DNA from: Gemella haemolysans | GTDB lineage: Bacteria; Bacillota; Bacilli; Staphylococcales; Gemellaceae | DNA: 64,000 bases | Direction: 5' to 3' | Assembly: GCF_028308085.1 (NCBI RefSeq) | Contig: NZ_JAQMFS010000010.1 | Location: 1 to 64,000, forward strand | In this document: positions 34,646 to 43,916 of the stretch, one piece after another | Numbering within the stretch: the first letter of the stretch is position 1 | How the letters are laid out: each line of letters begins with the position of its first letter | The notes under the pieces: generated by a model | Seen by the model: the letters and a program-made list of their open reading frames with translations, nothing else | What the model was told of the DNA's origin: nothing | Database searches by the model: none | Position numbers and translations under genes: made by a program

Positions 34646-36700
34646 CTACTTTATATTAAAGTTTTTCAGTACAATACTAAATGTAGTTAAATTATGCAGT
34701 AATGCTAGTAAGTTAGATGGTAATACGTTTATTAACCCTAAGAATATTAATAAACTATTGATCGATACCGTACTCTTAACATTATTACTCATCTGCGCAC
34801 GTAGTGTTTTAGAAACATCTGATAATAGTAATAATGAGCTAAGTGAATCTGATTTTAGAACGACATCACTGATTTGTTTCGAAAGATCAGCACTTTCACT
34901 CATAACGATACTTACATCACTTTCTGATAATGCTGCTGAATCGTTTAGACCGTCACCTATCATTAGAACTCGACGTCCTTTTTCTTTTTCACTCTTAATG
35001 TACTCAAATTTTGTAACTGGAGTCATACTTGTATGTACTTCATCAAAAGTTACATCATTTAAGATTTTTTTAGTCCTTACTTCGTTATCCCCTGTTAATA
35101 AGACAACTTTTTTACCATTATTTCTAAGTTCAGTTAATACCTCATTCGCTTCATCTCTTAGTGGTATATCTACACAGAAAATCGAAATTAATTGTCCTTT
35201 ATACCCTAAGAATAATAGATTATACTGTTCTTGTTTTTCAGCAATTAGTTGTTTTTGTTCGTCTGTAACAACTACATTTTCATCTTTTAGTAATTGTCTA
35301 CTTCCGATAACAACTTTTTCTCCATCAATATGAGAAACTATACCTTTTGATGCGATGTGATATAACTCTGTATGCATTTCTTCATGCTCAATTCCATCTT
35401 CTTCAGCCTTACTCACAACGGCACTAGCAATCGGATGATAGATATGTTCTTCTAAACACGCTCCAATTTTTAGTACTTCTTCATAAGAATATCCATAAAA
35501 TGGTAGCACTTCTTGAATATATGGTTTAGATACCGTTATTGTTCCTGTTTTATCAAAAACAAATGTATCGATATCCTCATATTTATCAAGAGTTACAGAG
35601 TTCTTAACTACGATTTTCTTATCAATTAAGTTTTTAATAGTAGTTAGATACGCCACCGGTGTTGATAGTTTCAATGCACATGAATAATCAACTAATAGGA
35701 ACGAAATTGCCTTAGCAAATGATCTAGTAAATAAATACGTAAGTCCCATCGCTAAGAAATTGTATTTTACAATGCTATCCGCTAGTTTTATATATTTGTA
35801 GTGGTACGCATCTTCTCTACTTTCAGAATCTTTCATCAATTGGATAAGATGATGAATACGACCATTAACCTGTGGATTTTCAACTTTAATCTTAACTTCA
35901 CCGTTAACAACTATCGTATTAGAATAAACTTTATCTCCGATATTTTTGACAATCGGGAAACTTTCTCCTGTTAATGAACTTTCATCAACACTAGCGCCCT
36001 CTGTCATCACGATACCATCGAATAAAATTTCATTTCCTTCTGAAACTAGAATTACATCATCTTTTCTAACTTCTGAACAAGTTACTTTTCTATTTCCTTC
36101 TTCTTCAACAATCCAGACTTCTTTATCCATAGAAGTTAAACTTTGTTCAAGAACTTTTACAGATTTTTTCTCAGACCAATTGTTAAGTGACTCCCCTAGT
36201 TCTAAAATAAACATAATAGAACTTGCTGTATCTCTCGCACCTGTCGCTAATGATACAAGAATCGCCGCAGAATCGAGTGTTTCCATAGTAACTTGCTTAC
36301 GTGCTAGTAGTTTTAATGTGTCTTTCAAATATCCTGAAGCTTTCCACCATGTATGAATCGCTCTTAGTGGAAGTGGTACGAATAATTTCGACATCGCACG
36401 CCAAAACAGAGCATCCATTATTATTGAATAAGGACTTTCCTCAGCTTTAGCTACCGGATTCTCATAACAATTTTTTACTTTTTCTTTATCAACTAGTTTA
36501 AAGAATTCTTGTAAACAACTGCTGCTTCCTTCTTTAAAAATAACAACAAAAGTGTACTCATCTTGATAAAAGTCCACTTTTTTTATGTTTTCGATTTTGG
36601 CTGCTTGTTTTTTAAAATATACTTTTACATCTGGTGTTAAGCGAAAATCAGCTCTAACCCTCGCTCGGGCACTTGACAGATGCAGTATTTTAAAATCCAT
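34646..36700 (-). CDS. P1B-type metal-transporting ATPase with YSCALK motif
   Basis: A 684-residue heavy-metal-type P-ATPase. The N-terminal ferredoxin-like domain (about 1-75) has no CxxC. The actuator motif TGES is at 244-247, the phosphorylation motif DKTGT at 383-387, and the hinge GDGLNDSAAL is near 580. The transmembrane metal site that is usually CPC or SPC reads YSCALK (339-344), so the substrate is not predictable by the usual copper/zinc rules. It follows a 93-residue membrane protein with a 1-nt gap. Actinobacterial P1B pumps such as CtpC and CtpV pair with small PacL-type partners in the same way. Metal efflux is likely; the ion is unknown. Confidence 0.9.
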   Translation of the reverse strand: MDFKILHLSSARARVRADFRLTPDVKVYFKKQAAKIENIKKVDFYQDEYTFVVIFKEGSSSCLQEFFKLVDKEKVKNCYENPVAKAEESPYSIIMDALFWRAMSKLFVPLPLRAIHTWWKASGYLKDTLKLLARKQVTMETLDSAAILVSLATGARDTASSIMFILELGESLNNWSEKKSVKVLEQSLTSMDKEVWIVEEEGNRKVTCSEVRKDDVILVSEGNEILFDGIVMTEGASVDESSLTGESFPIVKNIGDKVYSNTIVVNGEVKIKVENPQVNGRIHHLIQLMKDSESREDAYHYKYIKLADSIVKYNFLAMGLTYLFTRSFAKAISFLLVDYSCALKLSTPVAYLTTIKNLIDKKIVVKNSVTLDKYEDIDTFVFDKTGTITVSKPYIQEVLPFYGYSYEEVLKIGACLEEHIYHPIASAVVSKAEEDGIEHEEMHTELYHIASKGIVSHIDGEKVVIGSRQLLKDENVVVTDEQKQLIAEKQEQYNLLFLGYKGQLISIFCVDIPLRDEANEVLTELRNNGKKVVLLTGDNEVRTKKILNDVTFDEVHTSMTPVTKFEYIKSEKEKGRRVLMIGDGLNDSAALSESDVSIVMSESADLSKQISDVVLKSDSLSSLLLLSDVSKTLRAQMSNNVKSTVSINSLLIFLGLINVLPSNLLALLHNLTTFSIVLKNFNIK

Positions 36701-36701
36701 C

Positions 36702-36983
36702 TTATTTTGCCTCTAATTCTTGAAGATTGCTTTCTCTTTTTTCTTTTTCATATAAATCTTTAGCATCTGCCACTACATCATCAGCATGTTGCTTGATATT
36801 TGATACAGTTCCTTCTACGCCGTCTTTTGCTTTATATAATTTTGATAAAACTACTGAATAACCTTTCTTAGCATCTTTACTTGCTAAAAGTTTAAGACCG
36901 AAAGTCCCGAATGCTACTCCTCCTGCAAATACCCCTGGTGTTTTAAGCGCTGCTTTCGCAACTTTTAACGCTTTAATTGACAT
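36702..36983 (-). CDS. Small membrane partner of the P-type ATPase
   Basis: A 93-residue protein with one hydrophobic segment (about 14-34, GVFAGGVAFGTFGLKLL) and a charged cytoplasmic tail. I use the ATG at 36983, which has AAGGAGG at an 8-nt spacing; a TTG two codons earlier is too close to that site. It resembles the DUF6110/DUF1490-type proteins found beside P1B ATPases, where mycobacterial PacL members act as scaffolds or metal chaperones. No metal-binding cluster is visible in the tail, so chaperone activity is uncertain. Confidence 0.8.
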   Translation of the reverse strand: MSIKALKVAKAALKTPGVFAGGVAFGTFGLKLLASKDAKKGYSVVLSKLYKAKDGVEGTVSNIKQHADDVVADAKDLYEKEKRESNLQELEAK

Positions 36984-37020
36984 ATTCAATTCCTCCTTAA
37001 AAATACATTATTATAATTCA

Positions 37021-37049
37021 ATTATACCACTTTGCTAATTATATGTAAA
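37021..37049 (-). promoter_or_regulatory. Promoter of the P-type ATPase operon
   Basis: TTTACA, a 17-nt spacer, then TATAAT on the minus strand, 38 nt before the ATG. Confidence 0.75.
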
Positions 37050-37440
37050 TCTAAAGATATCAAGCTTTCACCTCTCATTTTTAATATTATAAAAATCTTT
37101 TAACTCGAAAATATTTTCACTTTTCCTTAAACTTGTATAGTCAAAAAATTAATATTTTATTTTCTTACTGATAATTTTACAACCCCTGTTTTTACAGTAT
37201 TTAGGTAGATATTTATTTTTTTCTTTAGAAAAATTAACTCTAAAACTATATGTTTTCTAACATTCCCTCACGCAACTTTGCTCACCATGGTAATTTTTCT
37301 TCTCTACACTGTAGTGAACATAGTTGTTTATCAATGTAAAACATATAATTATTATTTATATTTTCTATCTTTTTTCAACATTAGAAATTCAGTTCTCTCA
37401 CTACATATTTGTGTTAGAAATGTTTTTAATCAATCGATAG
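37050..37440. other. Intergenic stretch without a recognisable gene
   Basis: AT-rich sequence between two divergent promoters. A 65-codon open frame at 37278-37475 has no ribosome site and runs through the -10 of the next operon, so I do not call it. No repeat or RNA gene was recognised. Confidence 0.5.
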
Positions 37441-37448
37441 ACTATTTA

Positions 37449-37457
37449 TGTTATAAT
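37449..37457 (+). promoter_or_regulatory. Extended -10 promoter of the 37574 operon
   Basis: TGTTATAAT, followed 17 nt later by the palindromic element at 37474-37527, which therefore lies inside the mRNA leader. Confidence 0.6.
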
Positions 37458-37473
37458 AACTATGTTAAAGAAT

Positions 37474-37527
37474 GAGGATAATTCGGCAAATCGATTTCTC
37501 CGAAATCGCAATTTTCGAGCCATCCTC
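37474..37527 (+). repeat. Palindromic terminator-like element, copy 6, in an mRNA leader
   Basis: GAGGAT and ATCCTC arms with inner CGATTTC/GAAATCG pairing; ends CCTCTTTAAG. Unlike the other copies it lies in a divergent promoter region, between the -10 and the first gene, where it could act as an attenuator. Confidence 0.5.
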
Positions 37528-37573
37528 TTTAAGATTAGAAAATTAGACTAAACCTATAAATAAGGAGAAACTT

Positions 37574-38503
37574 ATGATTTATATTATTGGACTTGGACCG
37601 AATGACAGTTCAAACATTAAAGAAAATATTAAACAACTTTTGCTAAATAACACTAATGCTATGGTTATTGCGCGTACTAAAGAGCATCCTGCGATTTCTT
37701 TCTTAGAAGAAAACAACATCAAATTTGAAACTTGCGATAGATTTTATACAGAAAGCGAAAATTTCGAAAATACTTATAACGGTATAGCGAATTACATTCT
37801 TGAAGTCGCTGAAAATAATGATGTGATGTATCTTGTTCCTGGACATCCGATGGTTGCCGAGCTAACTACTCAACTTCTAATAAATAGCGGAAAAGATGTT
37901 AAAATTGTTGGTGGAGAAAGCTTTTTAGATTCTTGCTTCAATGCTGCACAATTTGATCCTGTAGAAGGATTTTCTCTTGTAGATGCTACTGCATTAGAAA
38001 CATTAAGACAGGTTAATCCTCTGCAACATCTACTTATTACACAATGCTATGACGATTTGACTGCGGCGAATGTATCAGACGAGCTTATGTCTTTCTATCC
38101 TTACGACCATGAAGTTAAAGTTATCGAGCAAGCTGGTGCTGAAGATGAGAAAATTTACACAGCACCTCTACATGAACTTTCTGCTGCGGTTGGTGAAGAA
38201 GTGAATAACCTACGTGCTTTATATATCGCACCATTAAAAAATGGTCTTAGCTTTAATATTAAAGATTACACTAAAGATTTCGATGAAAATGATGACACTA
38301 CAGAAACTGATTTAGTGGAAAAATTAGAAAAACTTGTCTCAAATCTTAAAGCTAACCTTGATAGAGAAGAAGACTATACAAGTGATAATTCGAAACTGCT
38401 AGCTGAAATTATCAATACGTCACTTGACTTTACAATCGCTAGCGATAACTACTACGAACTTAATGACATTCTTTCTGAAATGACAGTAGACAGACAAAAA
38501 TAA
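37574..38503 (+). CDS. Tetrapyrrole-methylase-like protein (YabN-type)
   Basis: A 309-residue protein. The N-terminal two thirds resemble the SAM-dependent tetrapyrrole methylase fold of YabN (MIYIIGLGPND, LVPGHPMVAE, GGESFLD). The C-terminal part (about 240-305) is a helical, acidic segment that may be a reduced MazG-like domain; the EExxD metal motif of active MazG is not evident. It is first gene of a three-gene operon with mnmM and a CYTH protein. AAGGAGAAAC precedes the ATG. Substrate unknown. Confidence 0.8.
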   Translation: MIYIIGLGPNDSSNIKENIKQLLLNNTNAMVIARTKEHPAISFLEENNIKFETCDRFYTESENFENTYNGIANYILEVAENNDVMYLVPGHPMVAELTTQLLINSGKDVKIVGGESFLDSCFNAAQFDPVEGFSLVDATALETLRQVNPLQHLLITQCYDDLTAANVSDELMSFYPYDHEVKVIEQAGAEDEKIYTAPLHELSAAVGEEVNNLRALYIAPLKNGLSFNIKDYTKDFDENDDTTETDLVEKLEKLVSNLKANLDREEDYTSDNSKLLAEIINTSLDFTIASDNYYELNDILSEMTVDRQK

Positions 38504-38524
38504 TTTTATAATAAGGACATTAAT

Positions 38525-39094
38525 ATGGATAAGGTATTAGCTTTTAGCAAAAAATTATTAAAAGAAGTTATAGATAAAAATTCAATTGTTGTTGACGCTA
38601 CTGCTGGAAATGGAAATGATACGCTGTTTCTAGCGAAAACTTCAGCGAAAAAAGTTTATGCATTCGACATCCAACAATTGGCAATTGAAAATACTACAAC
38701 CCTTATTAAAGAAGCAGAACTAGCTGATAAATGTGAGATTGTTCTTGATTCTCACTTTGAATTCGATAAATATATAAATGAGAAAATTCGTGCTGTTGTC
38801 TTTAATCTAGGATATCTACCAAATGCTGATCATGAGATTACAACACTAGCTGAGACGACACTTGCGACTATTAAGAAATTTTTACTACATCTAGAAATCG
38901 GCGGGAGAATCGTCATCGTTGTCTACTGGGGGCATGAGAATGGTAAGGTAGAAAAAGAAGCATTGTTAACCGAACTTCAAAACCTTGATCAAAAAGAAGC
39001 TGAAGTGCTAATTTATCAATTCATAAACCAGAAAAACAATGCGCCATTTATTATTGCAATTGAAAAAAGAAAGGAAATCTCATGCGAGAAATAG
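38525..39094 (+). CDS. mnmM: tRNA (mnm5s2U34) methyltransferase, YtqB/MnmM family
   Basis: A 189-residue class I SAM methyltransferase. Motif I is VVDATAGNGNDTLFLA, and FNLGYLPNADHEI is the family hallmark of YtqB. In B. subtilis and relatives MnmM performs the last methylation of mnm5s2U in the tRNA wobble position, replacing the MnmC domain of E. coli. It overlaps the CYTH gene by 13 nt. Confidence 0.9.
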   Translation: MDKVLAFSKKLLKEVIDKNSIVVDATAGNGNDTLFLAKTSAKKVYAFDIQQLAIENTTTLIKEAELADKCEIVLDSHFEFDKYINEKIRAVVFNLGYLPNADHEITTLAETTLATIKKFLLHLEIGGRIVIVVYWGHENGKVEKEALLTELQNLDQKEAEVLIYQFINQKNNAPFIIAIEKRKEISCEK

Positions 39095-39654
39095 AAATAG
39101 AATTTAAAAACTTACTGACAGAAAATCAATATGATGCATTATATGAGAAATACAACCTAAGTAATTCTGAAGAAATAATTAACAAAAATTTCTACTATGA
39201 TGATGCAGATGAAAGTTTTAAGAACATTGGAGCTGCACTAAGAATTCGATATACTAACAAAAAAACAGAGATGACTCTAAAAATAAAAGGTGAAACTCAA
39301 AATGTTGAAATAAACGTACCACTTGATAAAAGATATCCAAAAGAACCAACGGTACTACCAATTTTACCAAATGAGATTATCTCAGAACTAGAGCGAATGA
39401 ACGTGAAAATTAAAACTCCGATGCTAATACAAAAAATAGAAACATTAAGACATGAAGTAACTTTAGAAGAAGGTTTGCTAGTTTTTGATAAAACAACATT
39501 TATCAACGATATTGTCGATTATGAACTAGAATTCGAGACTAAAGATTACGAAACAGGACTAGCTGCATTTGAGAAACTATTAGAAGAAAATAATATAGAT
39601 AAAAATCCAGCAAAACCAAAAATAGCTAGAGCTGTTGAATATTCAAAACGATAA
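39082..39654 (+). CDS. CYTH domain protein (YjbK-like)
   Basis: A 190-residue CYTH/triphosphate tunnel protein with the starting EIEIEFK motif, RIRYTNKKTEMTLKIK and the acidic/basic strands that line the tunnel (YELEFETKDY). The family hydrolyses inorganic triphosphate or acts on nucleotides; its cellular role in Firmicutes is unclear. It is translationally coupled to mnmM. Confidence 0.88.
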   Translation: MREIEIEFKNLLTENQYDALYEKYNLSNSEEIINKNFYYDDADESFKNIGAALRIRYTNKKTEMTLKIKGETQNVEINVPLDKRYPKEPTVLPILPNEIISELERMNVKIKTPMLIQKIETLRHEVTLEEGLLVFDKTTFINDIVDYELEFETKDYETGLAAFEKLLEENNIDKNPAKPKIARAVEYSKR

Positions 39655-39763
39655 ACTAAATAAATAATTAATAGAATCAATCATAATTTAAGTTATGATC
39701 AAAGCACTATGAATATTTCTATATTACTAAGCTATTAAATTAAAGAATTATAAAATTAAATAT

Positions 39764-39828
39764 AACCTCCCTTACGAAAATTATTCGAAATAATATCTTT
39801 TAAATAAATTCATACGGAAGGTTTTTAT
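39764..39828 (+). terminator. Possible terminator of the mnmM operon
   Basis: AACCTCCC and GGAAGGTT arms, one mismatch, with a long loop, followed by TTTATT. A short G-rich tract (GGAGGGGGGGA type) follows at about 39848-39860. Confidence 0.4.
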
Positions 39829-39873
39829 TATAACTTATTTTGGGAGTGAGGAGGGGGGGACTTACACCTTGAT

Positions 39874-40062
39874 TTCAAAATGGAAATTTTGACCATTTTT
39901 TCCATTTTGAATTAAATTTTTGACCTCAAAATGGAAATTTTGACTGTTTTTTCCATTTTGAATTACTTTTCTGGTCTCAAAATGGAAATTTTGACTGTTT
40001 TTTCCATTTTGAATTACTTTTCTGGTCTCAAAATGGAAATTTTGACTGTTTTTTCCATTTTG
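39874..40062. repeat. Four tandem 51-bp palindromic repeats upstream of fic
   Basis: Each unit contains TCAAAATGGAA and TTCCATTTTGA as inverted arms around TTTTGACTG(T)TTT. Units begin at 39875, 39926, 39977 and 40028, an exact 51-bp period; the last three are almost identical and the first has diverged. The array stops 5 nt before the -10 of the fic promoter, so the final arm takes the place of the -35 region. Confidence 0.9.
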
Positions 40063-40066
40063 AATA

Positions 40067-40075
40067 TGTTATAAT
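40067..40075 (+). promoter_or_regulatory. fic extended -10 promoter
   Basis: TGTTATAAT directly after the last palindromic repeat, 31 nt before the fic ATG. Confidence 0.65.
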
Positions 40076-40106
40076 TATTAAAAATATATTAAAGTAGGTG
40101 ATTTAT

Positions 40107-41321
40107 ATGAATAAGTATTATCCTCTAGAGAAATTATTTCATATGAATTTAGATATAGAAAATGAATATAACAATAGAATCCATTCTCCTTCTAGTTCTG
40201 TTACTTCGCTTAAAATCAATCCCTTTATTAAGGGGGTAAGAAAACTAGAAGAGTATCCATTATTTATATATAACTCTGCAGAATTGATCTTAATTTTAGA
40301 GAAAATTTACACAAATAGTGCTGAGATTACTGCGAAACAAAGTATGCTTCCAGAAGCTGCACAAGAAAAATTCTTTAATTTGTTGCTTATCAACGAACTT
40401 CAAAGCACTAATGAAATCGAAAGTATTCATAGTTCTAAAAAAGAGATTAGCGAAGCACTTTCTAAAAAAGATAGTACTTCTCCTAACTTTAAACGTTTTT
40501 CTGGTATGGCTTCACTATATTCTCACCTCAACAAAGAAGTCCAAATACTTGAACCTAAAGATTTCAGAAAAATTTATGATGTTCTCGTTGGGGATGAGGT
40601 TTCAACAGAAAATATTTTAGATGGAGAAGTTTTTAGAAAAGGAAGCGTAAGTGTCTATGCTGGGAATGATATCATTCACCACGGTTTAGCAACTGAAGAT
40701 GATATCAACAACGGACTGGCTGATTTAATTAGGTTTATGAATTATGACAACTTACCAAAACTATATAAAATTTTTATTGGACACTATTATTTTGAATACA
40801 TTCATCCATTTTATGATGGAAATGGTCGTGTAGGTAGATACTTACTCGCCAAATCTCTTACGAGTGTAGTAGATATATTTACGGCAATTACTCTTTCATA
40901 CAGTATTAATAGAAATAAAAATAAATACTATAAGAGTTTTGAGAAAACATCACACCCTTTAAACAAAGGTGATATGACTCTATTTGTTAAAGAGAACTTA
41001 GAGCTTTTAGTTTCAGGTCAAGAACATATATTATCTTTCCTAACCGAAAATATCGAAAAAATGTTCACAGCAAGAAACTATATTAACGATAATATCGCTG
41101 ACGATACACTTAAAAATATACTATTCTTACTTCTACAAAGTCATTTATTTAGTGCTAAAGATGCTTTAATAAGTCATACAGAAGTTTCTAATATTTTAGA
41201 AATTTCTACAAAAACTCTAAATAAATATTTAGAAGATAATGAAGACAAGATTACAGTAATTAAGAAGAAACCAAAAATATATACGCTTAGTGATGACTTT
41301 TTAGCTAAGATATTTGAATAA
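40107..41321 (+). CDS. Fic domain AMP-transferase with C-terminal winged-helix-like region
   Basis: A 404-residue class II Fic protein. The active site HPFYDGNGRVGR (233-244) is intact, so it should transfer AMP from ATP to a protein. The N-terminal inhibitory helix reads TNEIES (101-106), fitting S/TxxxE but ending in S rather than G/N. The C-terminal part (about 355-404, EVSNILEISTKTLNKYL) looks like a DNA-binding helix-turn-helix, suggesting binding to the upstream repeats. The ATG at 40107 is favoured over the GTG at 40098, with TAGGTG as a modest ribosome site. Monocistronic; the protein target is unknown. Confidence 0.92.
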   Translation: MNKYYPLEKLFHMNLDIENEYNNRIHSPSSSVTSLKINPFIKGVRKLEEYPLFIYNSAELILILEKIYTNSAEITAKQSMLPEAAQEKFFNLLLINELQSTNEIESIHSSKKEISEALSKKDSTSPNFKRFSGMASLYSHLNKEVQILEPKDFRKIYDVLVGDEVSTENILDGEVFRKGSVSVYAGNDIIHHGLATEDDINNGLADLIRFMNYDNLPKLYKIFIGHYYFEYIHPFYDGNGRVGRYLLAKSLTSVVDIFTAITLSYSINRNKNKYYKSFEKTSHPLNKGDMTLFVKENLELLVSGQEHILSFLTENIEKMFTARNYINDNIADDTLKNILFLLLQSHLFSAKDALISHTEVSNILEISTKTLNKYLEDNEDKITVIKKKPKIYTLSDDFLAKIFE

Positions 41322-41325
41322 CAAA

Positions 41326-41376
41326 AAAATCTGGGAAACAATGAATCACTTTAGATTCACTTCCCAGATTTTTTAT
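41326..41376 (+). terminator. fic terminator
   Basis: AAAATCTGGGAA pairs with TTCCCAGATTTT, enclosing a second small hairpin (TGAATC/GATTCA), then a T-run. Confidence 0.9.
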
Positions 41377-41508
41377 TTTTATATGTACAAGTACACCTGC
41401 ACTGAATTTTTGTTTTTGTATATACAACAATTCAGCCAACGAGTTATTGTTTAGTGTATGTATATACATAATATCGAAGACAAGTTATTTTTCTTCCTAC
41501 AAAAACCT

Positions 41509-42540
41509 CTAGTCTTTTTTAAACTTAACTCCGTTATTTTTTAGCTTTTGGATAACTGTAGCACCTATGCCACCTAGCTTTTTCAGTTCTTTTTCTGTAT
41601 AAGATTCAATAATTTCTTTATTATACAATTCAGCATCGATAAACTTGTTTAATTGTCTTTCCATACCAGCGAAAATTGGATCTTCTTTCATCATTTCCTT
41701 GGAAATATTCAGACGACCTTCCACTATCAGAATTACTCTTTTTTTTATTTCTTCTCTATAGAATTTTTCTAACAATTCATAATGATATTTATTAGTAAGG
41801 TAATCTTTAGCTATATTAGCTGCGAAATGCATTTCGAAAGCTTCTGGTTTTTGCAAATCTTTTTCATCTTGCAGAGTTCCCTCTATAAAGCTTTCAACTT
41901 TTTCAAAACCACCTTTAAAGATAATACTAGTATATTTATTAAGTTCTTTAAGCTTCGTCATATAATAGTGAACTTCATCAAGTTTACCTTGATTTATACT
42001 AAAGATACTTAATAGTAATAATGTAGGTTCTGATTCTAAATAATCGAAACGTTTAATATGATTTCTCATCAAGTCATCTCTATTTAGGTGGACATAAACA
42101 TGTGTAAGTTCATCTGTTACCTCTGAAAAATCAGACGGACTAGCTTTTAACAAAAGTTCATACAATTTCGCAGCTTCTTCGTACATACCTGCTTTAACAT
42201 AATACCCTGCAAGTGCATCCGCTAATATCATCTCTTCGGTATCTTCATCACTTTCTGAATATAAAATATCCTCTCCAAGCTCAATAACCATCTCTATACC
42301 ACTATGATTTTCCTCATACAGTTCTCGTAAGGCATTAACCTTATTAAAAACACTCATATCACTATCGTCAATCGCATCGACAATATCACCAAGAGGTCCA
42401 TCTACATCATACCCCCCTTCCACCATATTATAAATATGTTCAAAAACCTCGATAGCATCTTCTTTATTAGAAAAATTCTTCCCTTCAGTTTCTATAAACT
42501 CTTTAAGTAATAATTCAAATTTTTTATCACGTTTTACCAT
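41509..42540 (-). CDS. TPR-like protein with C-terminal helix-hairpin-helix, unknown function
   Basis: A 343-residue soluble, acidic, all-helical protein. The middle (about 95-220) has TPR-like helix pairs (ADALAGYYVKAGMYEEAAKLY). The last 30 residues (ESYTEKELKKLGGIGATVIQ then KLKNNGV) form a helix-hairpin-helix with GIG, like those in DNA-binding proteins and the RNA polymerase alpha C-terminal domain. Its start overlaps the preceding gene by 7 nt, and that gene has the same two-part plan. I do not know the family. It is probably a nucleic-acid-binding scaffold. Confidence 0.75.
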   Translation of the reverse strand: MVKRDKKFELLLKEFIETEGKNFSNKEDAIEVFEHIYNMVEGGYDVDGPLGDIVDAIDDSDMSVFNKVNALRELYEENHSGIEMVIELGEDILYSESDEDTEEMILADALAGYYVKAGMYEEAAKLYELLLKASPSDFSEVTDELTHVYVHLNRDDLMRNHIKRFDYLESEPTLLLLSIFSINQGKLDEVHYYMTKLKELNKYTSIIFKGGFEKVESFIEGTLQDEKDLQKPEAFEMHFAANIAKDYLTNKYHYELLEKFYREEIKKRVILIVEGRLNISKEMMKEDPIFAGMERQLNKFIDAELYNKEIIESYTEKELKKLGGIGATVIQKLKNNGVKFKKD

Positions 42541-43688
42541 AAGTCATCCTCCATTAGCTCCATCTGGATATCAAACTCACTATCATCAGCAAACATTACA
42601 CCATTCATATGTAAGTTTCTGATTGTTCCCTTACCTAAACCTTTTATTTTTAAAAACTCAGCCTTAGTAATCTCTAAGAAGTCTTCTTTTGTTAGCAAGA
42701 AGTTCTCATGCATAATTTTTAGTTCAGTATCTCGAATAGCCATAAACGATCTATCTCGTTTTATATCAGCAACTGTTATTTCCTTACGATTCGCATATTT
42801 ATCCAAATCATCACCAATAACATATTCACTTTCCCTAACATGTATAAGGAAGTCAAAATAATATTTTTTACTTAAAAAATAATCAAACTTCATAACGATA
42901 TTAAGAGCTTCTAAATACTTACAATCATCATCCGTACTAAACTTGATTAACTTAGGATTAGTTATTCTATCTAAAACATCAGAAATATATTTATTAACTT
43001 TAATCAATTTGTTGAAAAATGCAACAGCCTCTTTCTCTTCTCCCTGCATCAAATGGTAAAAAACTTTTGACAATAAAATGACCTCATCATCATTTTTACC
43101 GTGTTTATTCGCAAGTTTATAGTAACGATTAATCTCTGTAAAATCATTTAATATAAGACTCGCTACTACAAAATTGTGATACATCGGCATCATAACTTCA
43201 TTATCCATATCTAAAATGAAATAAAACGGCTTATAAGCATTCTGAACCTTATTGTATAACTTATTACCTAAATAAAATTCCGCAAGATGATGACAGACTC
43301 TCAGATATAGATAATTAATCGGGAATAGCTTACCATCAACAAAGCCTTCTTCAAAATTGTAAGCTTCATCTCTTAGTCGTATTAATCTTAATTCTGTTTC
43401 ATATTCCGTACAATCTTTACTAACTATTTCCCAGGCCCTAGCATCCACATTATACTTAGATAAATCTATAGCCTTTTTTACATTAGATGCATATTTAGGA
43501 TCTTCAAAATTCTCGATAAATTCCAAAAAAAGTTTCATCGATTCATTAAAATCAGACTCAATCTTTTTAGAAGAGAACTGTATTTCACCATAACCTTGAT
43601 TAAGATTAAAATCTCTATACTTACTACTTCTTATTCCTGTATATCCTTTTTTATCAACAGGAAATTTTATTATTTTTTTATTATTCAT
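42534..43688 (-). CDS. Helical-repeat protein with C-terminal helix-hairpin-helix, unknown function
   Basis: A 384-residue soluble protein, first gene of an overlapping pair with 41509-42540. TPR/ST7-like helical repeats (about 70-260) are followed by a helix-hairpin-helix (LTKEDFLEITKAEF then LKIKGLGKGTIRNL, about 330-365) and an acidic tail (ELMEDDLW). GGGGGAG precedes the ATG. The HhH has the GLG turn that usually contacts the DNA backbone. Partnership with the next gene is suggested by shared architecture and translational coupling. Confidence 0.75.
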   Translation of the reverse strand: MNNKKIIKFPVDKKGYTGIRSSKYRDFNLNQGYGEIQFSSKKIESDFNESMKLFLEFIENFEDPKYASNVKKAIDLSKYNVDARAWEIVSKDCTEYETELRLIRLRDEAYNFEEGFVDGKLFPINYLYLRVCHHLAEFYLGNKLYNKVQNAYKPFYFILDMDNEVMMPMYHNFVVASLILNDFTEINRYYKLANKHGKNDDEVILLSKVFYHLMQGEEKEAVAFFNKLIKVNKYISDVLDRITNPKLIKFSTDDDCKYLEALNIVMKFDYFLSKKYYFDFLIHVRESEYVIGDDLDKYANRKEITVADIKRDRSFMAIRDTELKIMHENFLLTKEDFLEITKAEFLKIKGLGKGTIRNLHMNGVMFADDSEFDIQMELMEDDLW

Positions 43689-43916
43689 TACTTCTCCCCC
43701 TTTTATTTTCTAGTAAATCTATAAAATTTACAGCGATTTTTACAATCGGCTTATATGTTAAAATTTTTATAAAATTCATTACCCTTCAACTTTATTCTAC
43801 ATCAAAATACAATATAATACAAACTTAAAACTACCAAATAATCATGTACTCAGAATATAAAAAATTTAAAATAATTAACATAAATTAAAAATTTTATCCA
43901 GTGATTAACATATAAA

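Noticed and set aside
37278-37475. 65-codon hydrophobic open frame
   Set aside because: It has no ribosome site and runs through the -10 of the following operon.
39874-40062. Possible CRISPR array
   Set aside because: The whole 51-bp unit, including what would be the spacer, is repeated; there are no unique spacers or cas genes.
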